Origin: Turnera subulata
Taxonomy: Eukaryota; Streptophyta; Magnoliopsida; Malpighiales; Passifloraceae
Length of the DNA stretch: 64,000 nucleotides
Direction of reading: 5' to 3'
NCBI GenBank assembly: GCA_028386065.3
Contig: JAKUCV010007861.1
Coordinates: forward strand, 1 to 64,000
In this document: positions 1 to 13,113 of the stretch, piece by piece
Numbering within the stretch: the stretch's first letter is position 1
Layout: each line of letters opens with the position of its first letter
The notes under the pieces: generated by a model
Told to the model about the DNA's origin: nothing
The model's input: the letters and a program-made list of their open reading frames with translations, nothing else
Databases searched by the model: none
Made by a program: the position numbers and the translations under genes

Positions 1-2632
1 AAGATCACGGTTCGTGTGGATACCATAGAGGGGCGAGGCTTTTGTCTGGCTCTAGCTGATTCGGCTCTACAGTTGGGTGAAAGACCTCAACCGAACAAGG
101 TATGTAAAAATTGTTATTCGGTTTTGTAGCTTCACATGTGGTTCTAGGCTTGTTTCCGGTCTTTCCGCTGCATGTTTTGCTTGCTCTTGAGTGTCAATAA
201 CATATCCGGTGACTTACAATGCCAACTTCATTGAGGATTCAGGCACGTCTCTCCACAGCTTCATGGCTATGATGCTTGCAATCTTATTTGGTATATGAAT
301 CATCCAACTGCAATACCTGTTCATCGTTTTCAACTATCCAAGGTAGGCATTCTTTATGTGAGTAAGCCAGACAGGACCTGCTCTTTAATCGTCTTCTTTG
401 ATGAGTACTCCTTGTCAAAGATAGCACTTAGCTCTTCTGCTCATCTTGTGAGTCTTTTTGTGGCATTTGATTTGCCTTTCTCGTGGAGTGGACTTTGTAT
501 ACCTCTTCGTGGCTTTACTTATAGAGTTTTCTAGTACTGCGAAGAAGGTCTTCGTTTTAGTGGCCTTTTTGTCTCTGCAATGAAGAAGTCTTGATTATTT
601 GCTGCTCAACGGGGATCCTGCCATCAAGTGGCTTCTGCAGGTCTTGCTGCAAGAGATCTCCGATCTTTATCTAGCTTCCAGTGATGGAAATTTTTTAAAG
701 AGGACCTTCGTGAATCTCTCAATGAGTAGGCCTTGAGGGTTTTTTTTTGTGAAAACCTTCCACAGGTTTGATTCACTCCTTCATGCATCCGCAATAAGCA
801 TTGAGCCAAATTCTGGGCCTTGCAATGCATGTGATGCTTTTTCTTCTCTAGTCGTGACAGTTATGTCGGGCACCTGTCATACTAACTGATCGGGCATTTC
901 ATGCTTAAGCATTTGATTACTGGTAGTCATTCTGCATATGTAACTTAAGTTACTTTGGGCTCTACATTGCTTGAAGCGAGCTTCTGCAGCTTTCGACTAA
1001 CCTTCATTTTTATTATAATGGGACTTGCCCTAGCCCCCAAGACTTCTTGAGCATAGAGTGCTTGGACCTATCCTCAAGGGGGAAGGTTTGAACCTATCTT
1101 ACTTTTCGGCTCCTCCGATCTCGTGGACAGGCTAACTAGTTTTTTGAGATGTTTCTTGAGGAGTTTCTACTTTTAGAGTACCTTAAGGAATAGTCGTTAT
1201 GATGACTTTGTAGTATCCAACTCCAGCTCCTTATGTTGCACAACTGCTTCCTGTATCTTGGTGCGGTTTGGATACTAGAGCCTCTACTTGGTACTTCATG
1301 ATTTATGGCTCATGCGGCTATTATTTTGTTCCTCAGAGATATGAGTACCTCCATAGCATGTTTAGCACCAGATGCTTCTTAATTTTCAAGAACCATGCTT
1401 GAGTGTTCATAACTCTCGAACATTCTGTTCTTTACTAGGAACTCTCACAATTTAGGTGCCTTTGACCTTCATTAGTGGACTTGGAAGCTTATAGCTCTTG
1501 CTTGGTACCTTATAGAATTAAGTACCTCTTCCAGGTGCTTGATAGCTTCTTGAAGCTTATGATTTTGCTTAAATGCTCTTCAAGCCTTGCTTTAGCGCGT
1601 AATCCATTGTGGTTCCTCTGGACATGGTTTGGATTGCCCAATTTGAATGTCTCTCCACTATTTGTCGGCTCATGCTGACTTTGGATTTTGTCAATTTCGG
1701 AACCCCTGGCTCTCTGTTGGATATCTGGTGAATCCGGTTCCCCAATCATTTTGGAACTTCTTTAATTTGAGCTCCTTGAGGTTTCTCCGCACCTCATTTA
1801 TTTTAAGACTTGCAACATCTTATCTATTTTAGGACCTGTAGTTCCTTCTCATCACGTGGACATTTGGAGACCTGCAGTTCTTTCTCGTCCTCGAACATTA
1901 GGGACATCCATTAACTTCTATTGCAAACTTGTTTGCTTGGTTTTGGCTTTTCGTTGGACAATTGGCCGACTTTGAATTCTTTATGATTTCATAAGAGAAC
2001 CCTTAGGCAACTAATGCTTCTGTGGAAGTTTTGAATAGCTTCTAGCCTTTTTGGGATTTTAAGTAGCCTCTACAATTAAAGGAGTTCTGGAGTTCCATTT
2101 GAACTTGAAGTGCAGATACATGCAGCCATGAATGACCCCTCATGATCACGAACAACTGCCCCAAAATAAACAAATAGGTAAGTTGAAAAAAAAAAAAATC
2201 ACATTACCTTCTTTTTTCCATTTTTTTAAAATGAAGAAGCCAATATCTTTCATTACCTCTCTTGAAATGCTTAAAAGTAATGATTGACCATCACTCTATG
2301 AAGTAAGAAGAATAGGTCATTATTATAGTGATGGAGGGCAGAAAGAGGTAGAAATAGAAAAACATCATAATAAATGCAGTATACTAAACATGGTTTCTTT
2401 GTTATACAACAAATAAGTAAAGCTTTAACAGTTAAATGATTTAATTGACTAAACAAAAAGGAAAACAGCAACAAACAGAGAAGGAGAAGAAACTCTACAA
2501 CTTACTCGAGTGTGTGATAGCGGCAGCGTGAAGCGTTGAAGTAGGTAGAGGAAGCAATTTCTTTCTTTCTGTTCTGACCACAATTGTCTGGTCTACCCCC
2601 TCTCCTCCTCAAATGTCTGTCTATTGATTATG
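1..2632. other. Unassigned T-rich left flank
   Basis: I recognise no gene or repeat family here. Bases 1-99 are open in frame 1 and end at a consensus-like splice donor (AAG followed by GTATGT at 100), so this could be the 3' end of an exon of a gene lying to the left; no continuation was found. The rest has many short open frames without recognisable protein content. Base 2633 is unknown and marks a probable contig join. Confidence 0.3.
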
Positions 2633-2635
2633 NAT

Positions 2636-5600
2636 CACTACTAGAATGCAGCCATTTACTAACGGATTTTGTGTGAAGCAAAATTTTCGTCACTAATAGT
2701 GACGGATGTTGCGTGGAAAAAAAATCCGAGGCAAAAGTGAGCTTTGCAACAGGTTTAGTAAGGGAAATTTTCCGTCACAAAAATTAGTGACGGATTATGC
2801 GAGGGATTAATTTTCCGTGACAAAATCCGTGAGTAAATTTTTCCCGGGAAGCTAATATTTTTCCCGCCTCTTTCCCGCATTTGTTGTGAGGGAATTGTGA
2901 GGGATCTGCCTGTCACTAATTTGTAACGGACAATTTTTCCCTTACAAATTGTAACGGATAATTTTTCCCTTACAAATTGCAAGGGATCTGTCCGTCACTG
3001 ATTTGTGACGGATTTGGTCCCTTGCTATTTTTTAATATATATACAACTTTACTTACTTTATTTTTATTCCTCCCTCATTTCTTTCACTTCTGATTTAGGT
3101 TTCTCCGCCGCCTCTCTTTACAGGCCCTAAATCCTCTCACCGAAATCATCGCACATACAATCCCCACCTTCTTACAGACAAACCCCATCGAAATCCCCTG
3201 CAGAAATCCCCAGGAGAAACCCCCCCTCACAAGCTCTATATTATTCCTTTTTTCTTTCTATACCGGTTTATTTAGCTTTTTTTAATATTTTTTACTAAAT
3301 TTTATTTATTGTTACATGTCTTAATTATATAGGAAGCATTTTTTAATAATTTTTACTAATTTTTATTTATTGATACATGTCTTAATTATATAGGAATTAT
3401 TAATATAATATAGCGGAGGAAGTAGTAGAAATAAGCAGGTTTACAAATTCTAGAATTTTGCAGATATTTAGAGATAAAATGATACATTTTTCACTAATTA
3501 TTAAAGAGAAAAACTTTTAAAAATATATTTTTTTCATGATTTTATTTAAAAAATATTCTTACTTTTTCATTTTAAGTCAATATTAGAAACTTTATTAAAT
3601 TAACATATCCTGAAAGAAATCTATATTGAACTTTAGTGTATTTATAAAGTAATTAAGAACATACTTATTCTTCTAAAAAATTATTTTTAAAAAATTAATA
3701 TATTAAAATTAATATAAATATGGAAGATATTAAAATTAATATTTCATGAAGCTATATGAAATTAAATTACCAATATAGCTCACGTTATTACAAAATATGT
3801 TCCATTACCTTACAAGCAAAAAAAGAAAGCGTAACACATATAAGAATAAAAAAGGACGACCCTAGGGATTGTAAATGGGTATAACCTTATGATTAATTCT
3901 TAATTAACATTGATTCAATACATAACTATAAGAAGTTAACTCAAAAGAATTATTTGATAGATAAAAATTTTTATTTAACTCATTTTAAATATATTGCTAA
4001 TTTTTTATTTGATTAATTTATTTTTAAGGAGATTTATTTTTTGAATTGTGGTGATTTATTTTTTGGATAAATTTTTGGAAATAAAATTAAGAGGACATAA
4101 TGCACGCATAGAAAAGAAGGTTGAGTGTTGTTTTATGGAAACGCGAGGAAAAAACTATTTATTATACATAAGCGGTAACTTTTCTAAAATGTAAATTGTG
4201 GGGGGTCCATTCCAATATAATAACTTAATGTTTACAAAATTTTATTTACAAAAAGTTCAAATGATTTTTCACATTTTCCATTTCCTTTACTCACTCTTCC
4301 GCTCGAGCCCTCTTTCATTCATCTCTCTTTGCCTTGTCTTCAATCTTCATTCTTCAATTCTTCTTTTCCCTTTTGAAAAGTCTTTCTGACACACTTAAGA
4401 CCTCTATACTATGTAACGCCCTAGATTTTTTAAATTTCTATTTATAAAAATTTATTTGAAAATTTTATGTAATGGTATTTAAATTTCGGTACAAGTTAAA
4501 ATTTTTCTTACAAAATATTTTTATCCTATATATAAAAAAACATTATTGAAATTTATTCAAAGTAGTTTCATAAAATTTATTTATGAATATTTACTTGATA
4601 TTTACACAACAATAATTATTTGAGATTTTACCTTTAAAAGTATTTAAAGTAGAAGTTTATTTTATTTATTAAATCTTTTTGGAAATGGTTTGGAAATAAT
4701 CTAAAAAGGAAGTTCTCTACATTTGGAACACACAGTTGGGTTGCGTTTTGATCAAAACGGCCGTGTTTTGACAACGCTTGCACATAAAACACCAAAACAG
4801 TTGCGTTTTGACTAGATGGTAGTTGACCTGGCGCAAGGACAAAAGAGACTTTTTGAGTTAAATGGAGTCGTTTTGGCCTAGGGTTAGAAACCTAGCTAGC
4901 ACCTGGGTATAAAAGCCATCTCATTCTCTTCTTCCCTTCATTCCCGAGTTTTCTTTCTTTCTCTTCCGTTTTTATTTTTCTCTTCTCTCTCTCTCTCTCT
5001 CCATACTCCTCTCTTGGCGGCCAAAGGTGGAGCGCCACCACCACTGCCAGCCAAGCAAGGGAAGGTATGACGGTGAGGGGCCTTCTCTCTACCTATCTCG
5101 AGCAAGCCTGGGTGTGACGGATCATGTGGCGGAGAAAGCGAGGCGAGCCTCGATTGTGTCGATGGCAAGAGATGCGACTCTGGCAAGGCAAGGTGGATGG
5201 TGGTAGTTCGGTGCTGTCCTCTTCGAATCGAGGTGGTTTTGATGCGCTGGTGCGGCTACGGATCCTGACGCGCTTCGATCTGTGTTACGGCGAGGCCCGA
5301 GGTTGTTTTGAGCACGACCGATGGTTCTTGTCACCGGCGTCGAACCTTTATGCTTTAGCCGTGTGTGGCTTTGACGGGTAAGGACTTCTCTTCCACTTTT
5401 GTGTTTGTATTTTAGTTTTTGTGTTGTTTTGCCGAAGATCTATGGTTAATCGAGTTAGTGGTGATTGGGTTTGCTGGGTTTGTAACAGATCTAGAGGATG
5501 GTGTGCAGATCTATCCGTGGCTTGAAATTTTGGAGCAGATCTGTTGGCGGCCGAGTAATTTTTTCGGGCACATAGTTATGGGTCTTCATCAATCCAGTTT

Positions 5601-6182
5601 AATTTGTTGTATTTTATTTTGTAAAACCCGTTATAATTATGTTGTTGTATTGTAATTATTTTTTTGTATTGGTGTAAAAACATTGCAATAAAGATGTGCA
5701 TGTTCTTTTTTATTTGTGCTATTAATTTTTTCATTACTCTTCTTCTTTTTGTCACTAAATTTAATTTTAATTAATTTAAAATACATTTAGAAGCATATAT
5801 TAATATATTAGTGTTGGATTAATTTATTTTTTTTGTTTTTTAAACAAAGTTTGCAACGGATTTAGTAATGAATTAACTTGTGAGGGTTTTATTCCCTTAC
5901 AAAGAGTAAGGGATAGAGGGAAAAATCCCTCACAAATAGTGAGGGCATTTGTCACGAACAAGTTGCAAGGGATGCACGCCCGTCATAATTTGTGAGGCAC
6001 TATTCCTGGCAAAATCCGTTGCAAAGTGGTCCGTTACAAATTTCCTCACAACCGGATTTGCAACGAAGGGTTTAATCAGGGATTTCATCCGTGACAAAAT
6101 CCGTTGCAAATGCCAAAATCCGTTACAAGTGGCTGAAAATCCCTTGCTAAATCCGAGAGTAAAGGGTTGCATTCTAGTAGTG
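2636..6182 (+). mobile_element. Non-autonomous CACTA (En/Spm-like) transposon, copy 1
   Basis: The left end CACTACTAGAATGCAGCC is matched in inverted orientation at the right end (6165-6182, TTGCATTCTAGTAGTG). The flanking 3-bp duplication is NAT (2633-2635) and AAT (6183-6185), the size expected for CACTA elements. Several hundred bases at both ends are packed with short direct and inverted subterminal repeats (CCGTCACTAA, TTGTGAGGGA, TTGTAACGG types), the usual landing zone for the element's own DNA-binding protein. No transposase is visible, so it would need help in trans. The interior is AT-rich up to about 4900. It then holds a TATA box, a pyrimidine-rich leader with a CT run (4985-5003) and a short open frame (5124-5381) ending at a donor-like GGTAAGG. 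Confidence 0.85.
4908..4915 (+). promoter_or_regulatory. TATA box of a promoter inside CACTA copy 1
   Basis: TATAAAAG lies in GGGTATAAAAGCCAT, about 30 bp downstream of CCTAGGGTTAG (a telo-box-like element in reverse) and just before a CT-rich leader. The second CACTA element (minus strand, 58105-58112) has the same GGGTATAAAAG core with a nearby CCTAGGGTTAG, so the promoter is a shared part of the family and not a chance match. Confidence 0.55.
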
Positions 6183-6186
6183 AATG

Positions 6187-6268
6187 CGTCGACAGCAGGG
6201 TTCGAACCTGCGCGGGCGAAGCCCAACAGATTTCAAGTCTGTCTCCTTAACCACTCGGACATATCGAC
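6187..6268 (-). tRNA. tRNA-Ser (anticodon UGA)
   Basis: On the minus strand an 82-nt cloverleaf can be drawn. The 7-bp acceptor stem pairs GTCGATA with TGTCGAC (one G-T pair), followed by discriminator G. The anticodon loop reads CTTGAAA with anticodon TGA. The long variable arm (GGGCTTCGCCC) is typical of class II serine tRNAs. The internal pol III promoter is intact: the A box includes GTCCGAGTGG and the B box is GGTTCGAACCC (plus strand about 6198-6208). There is no intron and CCA is not encoded. The CACTA element begins five bases beyond the tRNA 3' end, so the first run of four T residues downstream (minus strand, 6139-6136) lies inside the transposon. Confidence 0.95.
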
Positions 6269-6629
6269 CTGTGTTGAGTGTATTTGCCATGAAAGTAAAA
6301 CTATTCAAGAATTGAAGATTGACCCGAGACGACTCCAATCCAACTGGACCCAAGACCTGATAAAAAAAATCATAATAAATGAAATGTTCTTATGATACTA
6401 ATCTAGCTAAATATTATTATATTCTCTATAAAGTCCAAGCTAATTTCAATTTTACATAAGTTTAGTCAGTATATTCGTCCACCAACAATGACCCTTCTTC
6501 TAATGGTCCTAGCTTGGAGTAACGCGGTGTATAATTAATGACCATCATTTTGCGCAAACCATATTTTAAAAGTAGTCATGGTGTATGTTACATGGATATT
6601 ATCATATCTTTTATTGCATTTTATGTTGT
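6269..6629. other. Spacer without recognised feature
   Basis: AT-rich sequence between the tRNA and the LINE remnant. I see no coding or structural signal beyond ordinary AT-rich sequence. Confidence 0.4.
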
Positions 6630-7005
6630 AGGGTAAATTTGTTTCAGGAAGCTTGGCTTGATCTTGGTCTATCCATGCTTTGGTCTTTATGGATAGCCAG
6701 GAATGCTTTGGTTTTTGACGCAAAGGCTTCCTCCCCTGATGCCTTGTTTGATCTGGTCTTCTCAAGAGCATATGGATGGTTCAAAGTTTCTCACCCTCTT
6801 TTCCCATATTCTGCAGGCAGTGCCCTTTCCTCGCCAGAACCCTTTAAAGGGTGGCCAGGAAAGTTGGTTCATTTACAATATGCATGATTTTTCCTTAGTG
6901 TTGTCGCTGCTGTAGCTTTTTACTACGCCTTGTATATTCTGCACTTGTTCATATGACTCTTTTTACTTAATAAAGTCAATCGATTACTATCAAAAAAAAA
7001 AAAAA
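6630..7005 (+). mobile_element. LINE 3' end (zf-RVT tail and poly(A))
   Basis: A frame from about 6640 to 6887 contains MLWSLWIARNALVFDAK and later SHPLFPYSAG, the pattern at the C-terminal end of plant L1-type ORF2 (after the zinc-binding reverse-transcriptase-associated domain). A 3' UTR with AATAAAG follows at about 6970, then a 14-base A tract (6992-7005). The 5' part is missing, as expected for a 5'-truncated LINE insertion. Two other fragments of the same type (37567-38371 plus, 41858-43372 minus) share the WSIWL(A/M)(R/Q)N core. No target-site duplication was found. Confidence 0.7.
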
Positions 7006-7494
7006 CTTAATTAGTAGACCATGTGTTTATATTTTTTTATTCTAATTAGTAGACCATGTTGATATTTCCTCATCTACGTTCCAGTCATCTTGTACTTCTT
7101 TGTAATCAGATGTGGTCGCATTTTTTTCTACCAGCTGTGAATTTGCAGCACAATGTGAAATGCAATCAAACTTTTCAATTTTGACTCTGATGCGGCGCTG
7201 AAAAGTTTTCTCCTGTATAAATTATTGATTGACCTTTGTGATATGTCCATGTGATTCCCGATTGATTAGTGTAGCTACTTGTGTTACTTAGCTACATAAA
7301 ATTGAAAAAATTTGAACTGGGATTCTTTACTCCTAATGGAAGCAATGCAGAGAAGAGATACGTGGGGATATAGTACCATAGCAAACGTGAGCAGCCAAAG
7401 TTGAAACACTGAAGTGTTGGTTGTATTAAACTCACTGATCAGTACAGTAAACTAGGGCTATATTTTTAGTCAGTACAATAAAGGATAAGCTATG
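7006..7494. other. Spacer, possibly including 3' remnant of Copia-1
   Basis: Immediately right of the LINE tail, the phrase AATTAGTAGACCATGT occurs twice (about 7010 and 7047). Bases 7440-7494 follow the Copia-1 RNase H frame on the minus strand and could be a remnant of its 3' LTR, but no matching 5' LTR is present for comparison. Nothing else is recognised. Confidence 0.3.
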
Positions 7495-8248
7495 CTAGTT
7501 GTACAAATATTCAAAATATACGAAGAAACCCGAAGCGCTGGCGAGCAAGGGGCTTAGTGAAGATATCAACAATTGATCCGAGCTAGATAAGAACCGAACA
7601 TGGAGCTGGCAGGAAGCAACCCGTTCAAGAACAAAGTGAAAATCGATAGCGTTGTGCTTCGTCCGAGCATAGAAAACAGGATTCATAGCTATGTAGGTGG
7701 CATCAATGTTGTCGCACCACAACACCGGTGGTGAAGGGAGAGGAAACCGGAGCTCACGAAACAAAGACTGAAACCAAATCAACTCTGCAGCAGCATCAGC
7801 CAAGGCGTTATACTCAGCTTCAGTAGACGACCGAGACACCGTCTTCTGTTTGTGAGCACGCCAAGAGACCAAATTCTGGCCAAAGTATACAGCAAGACCA
7901 CTGGTGGAACGACAATCCCCAACACTGCCAACCCAGTCAGCATCGGCAAAAGCTTGTAAGGAAAGAGAAGAACAAGGCGCAATCAGCAAACCAAGTGTTA
8001 AGGTGCCACGCAAGTAACGCAGAACACTCTTAACAGCAGCCCAATGACTCTCAGCGGGTTCATGCATAAACTGGCAAAGCCGATTGACCGCGAAGGACAA
8101 ATCTGGGCGAGTAATAGTAAGGTACTGCAAGGCACAAACAACACTACGATACTGAGTGGAATCAAGAAGCCGAGGCTGAGAAAATTTGTCAAGAGGTTCT
8201 GTGGTACTTAGAGGAGTAGAAAGGGCTTTAGCATCCTGCATCCCTGTA
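7495..8248 (-). pseudogene. Copia-1 RNase H domain
   Basis: Ribonuclease H part of a Ty1/Copia polyprotein, which degrades the RNA strand during reverse transcription. Visible landmarks are GMQDAKALSTPL at the junction with RT, ITRPDLSFAVNRLCQFMH, the catalytic-type segment AFADADWVGSVGDCRSTSG, SSTEAEYNALADAAAELIW, and the WCDNIDATYIAMNPVFYART stretch. Near the C-terminus the frame slips, so the usual DIFTKPL end is read only in another frame. The domain is separated from its reverse transcriptase by the solo LTR at 8254-9025, so it cannot be expressed as part of the polyprotein. Confidence 0.85.
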
Positions 8249-8253
8249 CGAAG

Positions 8254-9025
8254 TGTTGGCTTTTGCTCTTCACTCAATTCAAACTTACCACAAGAACATC
8301 GATGTTAAACTCAGAACATCGATGTGGAGTGGTCTCGGGTCTTTAAATAATTAGGCAGAGCACTCAAGACATCGATGTTGGAAGTTGAACATCGATGTTG
8401 AAAAGCCTCTGGAACTTGGCAAAAACACTAGAACATCGATGTTAGAACAAGGACATCGATGTTGGAATGAATTTGGAAATTGGCAGAAGGATTCGGACAT
8501 CGATGTTGGGATTTGAACATCGATGTTCAAGTTGAAGATTTCTGGAAAATTTCCAGAATTCTGCAGAACTTCAAGTTGGTTTTCTTGGTTACTGTTGCAT
8601 TAATTTTCTCTCAAATCTCTCAACTTCTCGGCTTGAACACTTAATGAACAAGTCAAGGAACACTTTGTGAAGTGAAAAACACTCAATGTACTTTTATTTC
8701 ACTTGTGGAACTCAAATTACAATACTCAATTTATAGGCAGAAAATCAGCCTATAATGCACTAAACATACATGATTATTGACAACTCAACACTTTGCTGTC
8801 ATAACCACTCTACTCTTAATGCAAACACTCTTACCAGACAGAATAAAACACACTACACCTAAGGATAACATTATTGTTTAGCACTCAACATTATTTGAAC
8901 ACAATCACATGATACTCACTCAAAGCAATAATTGAGTGGACCCAAGCTTTACAGCTTGATCACACTCAACCCACAACTGATACCCTACTAACACTTAGCT
9001 TACAGCTTGATCACTTCAATCAACA
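8254..9025 (-). mobile_element. Solo LTR (family 1) inserted in Copia-1
   Basis: Bounded by TGTTGGC on the left and CAATCAACA on the right, i.e. TG...CA ends. The 5-bp target duplication CGAAG is perfect (8249-8253 and 9026-9030). It closely resembles the LTR at 62727-63480, whose polypurine tract shows that transcription runs on the minus strand. It carries a minus-strand TATA box (TATAAAT, 8729-8735) and, downstream of it in the transcribed direction, four pairs of AACATCGATGTT or one-base variants at 8295/8315, 8368/8388, 8432/8452 and 8496/8516, each pair 20 bp apart. No internal region is present, so it is a recombination product. It splits the Copia-1 RT from its RNase H exactly at the codon level. 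Confidence 0.9.
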
Positions 9026-9790
9026 CGAAGAAGCAAATCACGAGCATACTTCTGGTGGGACAAGACCAGCCCAGTGGGGCTGCTGACAACCTCAATCCCG
9101 AGGAAATAGTGAAGAGGACCGAGGTCACGAAGGGAAAATTCAGTGCCAAGATCACGCACCAGCTTATCCACCAGCTTATCCATAGTAGTAGTGTGACTCC
9201 CTGTTAATATAATATCATCAACATAGATGAGAATTAGGAGAGTAATTGAACCTTGGTGATAGTAAAACAAGGAGGAGTCATATTTGGAAGACTGAAAGCT
9301 GTGCTCCTGCAAAAAATGACCAAGAAGGGCATACCAAGCCCACGGCCCCTGGCGTAAACCATAAAGAGTCCGATGCAGTTTGCACACAAAATCCGGTTTG
9401 TCAGCATCAACAAAGCCCTGTGGTTGAGCCATATAGACAGCCTCATGGAGAATACCATTTAAGAAGGCATTCCGGACATCAAGCTGGCAAATACACCACT
9501 TGTTTGTCATAGCAAGAGACAAAACCACACGAACAGTAGCAGGCTTGATAACGGGGCTAAAAGTTTCCTCAAAATCATACCCCTCCAGCAGATGAAACCC
9601 CTTGGCAACTAGTCTAGCCTTGTACCGTTTGAGAGAACTATCCGCCTTCAACTTTGTTTGAACACCCACTTACAGCCAACAACCATCATATCGGGCTGTC
9701 GCGGCATCAAACTCCATGTGCCATGGGCCAAAAGAGCCAAGAACTCTTCGCGCATCGCCTGCCTCCTAGTAGGTATTTTATTTGCTTCGA
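9026..9790 (-). pseudogene. Copia-1 reverse transcriptase
   Basis: Copia reverse transcriptase on the minus strand. Landmarks: KRYKARLVAKGF, FSPVIKPATVRVVLSLA, QLDVRNAFLNG, LYGLRQGPWAWY, the active-site box YVDDIILTG, and LGPLHYFLGIEV. The N-terminal segment (about 9690-9790, with VVGCKWVFK) is in another frame, so there is at least one frameshift near 9660. The C-terminus ends abruptly at LLLRV where the solo LTR begins. The residues needed for catalysis are visible, but the gene is broken by frameshifts and by the insertion. Confidence 0.85.
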
Positions 9791-9896
9791 TGAAACAAGT
9801 TGGTTCCTAAAGAATCTCAGAGGTTTTGGTGGAAAGATGTAACTGTTTGGAATATTTTGGGTTTGGTGTAGGTCTGGTGCGTAAACTCAGTGTGTG

Positions 9897-10513
9897 TTAT
9901 CGAATGGGTCGAGGACCATCTGTGTTTATTCGACGACGTTTGGCTTGGGGTGGAGGGTGTGGAGGAGAAGAGCTGGAAGGGGATTGTGTAGGAGGTAAAA
10001 TAGAAGGTAGAGGAGGTGGTGCTGGTGTAGATAACGGTTGCACAGTGACTGTTGTATTCGGAGGAGATAAGGACACTTGTTGTGGATGAGTACTTGCAAT
10101 TGGAGAAGACACTGAAACTGAACCACTAGACCAAGGAGTTACAGGTAGAGAAGGACTTTGTGTAGGACTCCAATGCCTATAGGGAAAAATGGTTTCTATA
10201 AACATGACATGTCTAGCGATGTACAATTTATTGTTAACCCAATCAAAGCATTTATAACCCAAGTGTTTTGAACTATAGCCAAAAAAAATACAAGGAGTAG
10301 AATGATAATCCATTAAGTAGTTATTGTATGGATGAAGGAATAAAAAAGGCAAAAAGGCACCCAAAAACTCGAAGGAATTTATAATTTGGTCCTCGATGAA
10401 AAAGTGCAACATATGTAAAAATGTTGTTTAGTGTGCGACTAGGCATTCGATAGATGAGATAGACAGAGGTCTCAAAGGCATGGTGCCATTGCTTTTGAGG
10501 TAAGCAAGATTCA
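9897..10513 (-). pseudogene. Copia-1 integrase C-terminus and linker
   Basis: Minus-strand reading gives an integrase tail (WHHAFETSVYLIYRMPS at about 10440-10500) and then a low-identity core-to-RT linker with CIFFGYSSKHLGYKCFDWV and KLYIARHVMFIETIFPY, followed by a long Pro/Ser-rich spacer. Several frames are needed. The element stops near 10513, only about 65 bp from the THI1 TATA box; gag, protease, most of integrase and a 5' LTR are missing. Confidence 0.75.
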
Positions 10514-10546
10514 GCAAGTAAAGTTAGATCAAAGATGTAAAAATAG

Positions 10547-11443
<897 letters not shown>

Positions 11444-11449
11444 TAATGA

Positions 11450-12106
<657 letters not shown>

Positions 12107-12561
12107 TAATTATTTGCAGCTGGTTGATTTTGGATGTGTGGATGAGATTGTTTTCATCTTCTCTTTTAACATTTATATCAGATGATCTGAAAGTTTAGCA
12201 GAGAAATTGATTAATTACTAAATTATTTGGGCTTAAGTCATGTTAATACAGTTTCTATCACGTCATATAGACAAGTACAAGACTTGTACATGTAAGAAAA
12301 TGCAGAGAAGTCTGGTTATTCTTAAGTTTAATTATAATCCTTAAGTACTCCATCACTCCTCACTGAAGTTCTGCTAGCTTTAATTATGGTATTAGTAGTT
12401 TTGAAGATTGTGACAAGATGTTTATTCGTGCTTTTCATCTTTGATTGACTTGGAATGATTCATCAAGGTTATATTGTGGTCATTTCTGTTTTTATCAGAT
12501 GAATTCTCAGAATTTTTAGCTCAACAAGCTAAGAATTTTAGTAATTGGTAAATCGTATAGG

Positions 12562-12926
12562 TTTAGGAAATACTGAGAAGTCAGGTTAACAATCTTATTC
12601 TCGCAACCAACTACTTCTGTTGGTGCCCCCTAAGTTATGCCCTGTAAGTGCACAAACAAGGCAGCAAAACTAATTAACAAAGCTTAATACCAAATCATTA
12701 TGATTTAAGACTATATATGGTTCATAACCAATTCAGAGTTCATTTTAGGTAATACTGAGAAGTCAGGTTAACAATCTTATTCTCGCAACCAACTACTTCT
12801 GTTGGTGCCCCCCTAAGTTATGCCCTGTAAGTGCACAAACATGGCAGCAAAACTAATTAACAAAGCTTAATACCAAATCATTATGATTTAAGACTATATA
12901 TGGTTCATAACCAATTCAGTGTTCAT
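12562..12926. repeat. 182-bp tandem duplication in THI1 intron 2
   Basis: The segment beginning near TTTAGG..AATACTGAGAAGTCAGG occurs twice (TACTGAGAAG at 12571 and 12753) with only a few differences, e.g. one extra C in the GGTGCCCCC run and AAACAAGG versus AAACATGG. It lies wholly inside the 914-bp intron (12080-12993), so splicing need not be affected. Confidence 0.9.
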
Positions 12927-13113
12927 TTCATGGTTAGGATGTTACATCTATTGATGTGATGAAACTAATCATACACGAGTTATGGTAATGCAGGGACCAA
13001 CCTTTGGAGCAATGATGTTGTCGGGGCAGAAGGCAGCTCATCTGGCCTTGAAGTCACTTGGGCTACCCAGTGCGCTGGATGGAACATTCGTGGGAGGCAT
13101 CCACCAAGAGATG

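Noticed and set aside
295..534. 79-codon open frame in the left flank
   Set aside because: Low-complexity Phe/Leu/Ser composition, no start context and no recognisable domain.
5124..5381. Host gene exon captured in CACTA copy 1
   Set aside because: The frame has a donor-like end but no recognisable protein and no counterpart in copy 2, so I left it as part of the element's leader.
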